Origin: Sipunculus nudus
Lineage: Eukaryota; Annelida; Sipuncula; Golfingiida; Sipunculidae
DNA length: 64,000 nucleotides
Assembly: GCA_026874595.1 (NCBI GenBank)
Contig: CM049315.1
Location: 18,313,664 to 18,377,663, forward strand
Direction: 5' to 3'
Shown here in pieces: positions 61,957 through 64,000 of the stretch (the first letter of the stretch is position 1; the number at the start of each line of letters is the position of its first letter). The position numbers and the translations under genes were made by a program. The notes under the pieces were generated by a model. The model saw only the letters and a program-made list of their open reading frames with translations, searched no databases and had not been told where the DNA came from.

Positions 61957-63782
61957 CACTGAAAATCAAAAATGTGTACGGGAACACATTTAGCGCGTTC
62001 CGGAACTCAAACACATCAAATTTTGCTGTGTATGAGGCATTAAATGTGTTTCGTTTAGTCAGAACACACTCACTGTGTTACCAAACGCATTATTCCGCTC
62101 AAACACATCTGTTTTCCAAAATGTGTTTGGAAATGTGTTTGGGAACACATCTACTGTGTTTGAGTATGTGTTTCAAAACACATGTAATGTGTATGCGCCT
62201 TTCCCCGAGAGGGAGTTGGTTGTCACGTGATACATAACCGCCAAATTCAAAAACAGTCTGGTCTTTGTTCGGGTGGCCCATCATCTCAGCAGACATAACT
62301 GGCAGACTACATGCTGCAAGGTCTGAGGTAAGTTAAGAATGTATTGTTTTTTTCAAAATCGGCTATATGTGGAATGTCTTAATTATATGTACAGTCAGTA
62401 AGAGCACTGAGTGTTAATTATCCAGATTTAGATGATGATGCCTGCATTGCATGCCTGCCTGACTGCGACATTGCCCCTAAAATAATATGTATACAGTCAT
62501 GCAGTTTACAAGGAATGTGCAAGGAGATTTATATTATACATGTATATAACATATTTTTGTCGTACTTAACAACTTAACATTACCAAAGACGTTATTATTA
62601 TGTAATTCCAACTGTTCACTGTATATGCATGTGTATGCATGCAGGGCCATGCACAAAGTTCATGAAGCTTCGCTCAGTACAGGGCACATGTAACAACTGC
62701 TGATAAGACTGCAGGCAGCTTGTTGTAGAACAGGGTCAGGTTTGTAACCCTATAAGGTTGTCACAGTCGCAGCGTGCTTTTATACAGCCACACTCTTGTT
62801 ATGTTGGTGACTTAGCTACATATATGCCCCCCTCCCCACCCGAGTAGTAAATGCTAATATACAACTGCACAATGTTTCATGCCTGTTTGTTTTTTTAATT
62901 TCTTATACGTTCGTTTTCTTATTTTATAGGACTTAAGCCCACCCAAGTCTTTATGCTCTTCAAGAAGAGGAGCGAAATGAGGCTGTCTCAAGACTGCTGG
63001 TGATCCAATTAAGAGAGCTACATCATAGATAAATGCACAATTACTCCAGACTCATTGAACTTCTATTTACCATATATTATGACATTTCGGCAACTTGCAC
63101 TCTACATATATACCCCATTTCTGTATATTATAGTATGTGCATCACTTGGTTTAGTTATAATCTGGGGTGTTTTTCTCGGATTCTTGGCCTGCATACTACA
63201 GAAAAACATCATTAGAGACCTATGTCTCTGTATTCAATAAGGACAAGGACTATAATATATTTTTTTCATAAACTGAATAAATATACGGTGAAAATATTAT
63301 GATAAATGGTTCAAATTTGTGTAACTGCTTTTGTTATTTGTTTTCTGTGTTACAGGTGAATATACAGCTGAATTATATGGATTAGATACTTTTATTCCTT
63401 ACTTATTCCAGTCTCAAGACCAGGCAAGCTACATGTATTTGGAACTTTTGCAGAACACATTTTAGCACATTCAGAACAGATCAAATGCGTTTCAGAACAC
63501 ATTTATATTATCATACACATTTACTGTGTTTCCGTACACATTTAATGCCTCGTCCCAGATACAAATCTCTAACACATCTCTATGTGTGTGTTCCGAAACA
63601 CGTCTATGTGTGTTCCGAAACACATTTATATGTGTTCCCAAAACCATCTATGATGTGTTACAAAACACATTAAATTTATCATACACATTAATGTGTTTCT
63701 GTACACATTTTAATGCCTCATCTCAGATACAAGTCTCGTACACATTTAAATGTGTTCCCAAACACATTTTTGGTTTTCAGTG
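61957..63782. mobile_element. TA-flanked inverted-repeat (foldback-like) element, 1826 bp
   Basis: The left end and the complement of the right end both read CACTGAAAAYCAAAAATGTG and continue to match (33 of 36 positions). TA lies on both outer sides (61955-61956, 63783-63784). Further in, each side carries arrays of ACACATTT/AAATGTGT, and both arms share GAGGCATTAAA. The centre (62200-63430) is non-repetitive with strong splice signals: GTAAGT at 62328 and a T-rich tract with AG at 62928-62929, and another acceptor at 63354-63355. No transposase is seen, so it is non-autonomous. TA duplication suggests the Tc1/mariner type, but the end sequence does not settle the superfamily. Confidence 0.65.
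63079..63240 (+). CDS. Possible 53-residue membrane peptide inside the inverted-repeat element
   Basis: An ATG at 63079 opens 53 codons ending at TAA. The middle is very hydrophobic (about residues 8-41, with LYIIVCASLGLVIIWGVFLG), followed by KNIIRDLCLCIQ, so it would be a one- or two-span membrane peptide. It lies in the putative exon that follows the acceptor at 62929. It could equally be a chance frame; I recognise no family. Confidence 0.2.
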   Translation: MTFRQLALYIYTPFLYIIVCASLGLVIIWGVFLGFLACILQKNIIRDLCLCIQ

Positions 63783-63794
63783 TAGGTTAAAATC

Positions 63795-64000
63795 ACTCAT
63801 ATCTCTGCAGTGGTTTGACTAACTGACCTGAAATTCGGCATGCGTATACTTCCTAGATAGCTTTCTTGATTTTATGACAGGTGGCTCCACCTACATTCAC
63901 GTTCACACTGCAGACATCCAAGCTCATATCTCGGGAACCGTTTGACCAACAGGAAAAAAAAAACACAAATGTAGCCCTTGGATAGTTTTATAACGTACAC
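63795..64000 (+). repeat. Tandem-repeat background, right side
   Basis: Two units (63795-63900 and 63926-64000, the latter cut by the window end) resemble 61815-61935: ATATCT...GTTTGAC, ...TAGATAGCTTT / TTGGATAGTTTT, and a GGTGGC.CCACCT motif. Confidence 0.55.

Overview
This looks like a piece of nuclear genome from a marine invertebrate, most likely a lophotrochozoan such as a mollusc, although no feature fixes the phylum. The evidence is AT-rich, gene-poor DNA dense in microsatellites, tRNA-derived SINEs, hAT-type MITEs, LTR fragments and degenerate minisatellites, together with intronless class A GPCR genes. No bacterial gene organisation is present.

Only three genes are clear: intronless rhodopsin-like (class A) seven-transmembrane receptors at 216-1340 (+), 9594-10754 (+) and 50099-51166 (-). 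They are paralogues. All three carry DRY, a disulphide cysteine pair, an Arg-Tyr pair in TM3, and a modified TM7 motif in which the proline of NPxxY is Ala or Thr (N[A/T]FIY). They lack the TM3 aspartate of aminergic receptors and the TM6 asparagine of adenosine receptors, so their ligand is unknown. Two of the three require a start shift: the open frames extend to a GTG and a TTG codon, but the first ATG lies at 216 and at 51166 (minus strand).

The rest is intergenic or intronic. From 1.3 to 9.6 kb there is a tRNA-like element, a dispersed-repeat copy, a small hAT MITE and a solo-LTR-like block. From 10.8 to 50 kb there are two copies of one SINE (one with a 41-base deletion that removes its B box), three copies of each of two dispersed repeat families, 17-, 20-, 21- and 185-base tandem arrays, a decayed YqaJ-nuclease-like reading frame at 32.4-32.8 kb, a second LTR-like block, another hAT MITE, and a 1.6 kb hAT remnant with a frameshifted transposase C-terminus at 45.3 kb. 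From 51 to 54 kb there is a cluster of CRE palindromes upstream of the third receptor and a degenerate tandem repeat with two perfect IR3 nuclear-receptor palindromes. The last 4 kb hold GC-rich inverted tracts and a 1.83 kb TA-flanked inverted-repeat element built largely of ACACATTT/AAATGTGT motifs, inserted in a tandem-repeat background.

The receptors probably sense a shared or related class of ligands; R3.28 hints at a charged headgroup, which is inference only. There is no operon-like coupling. The repeats are mobile-element debris, but several carry consensus transcription-factor sites. Strong splice signals at 4.4, 38.8-39.0, 42.6 and 62.3-62.9 kb suggest that exons of multi-exon transcripts may lie here and cannot be assembled from sequence alone.
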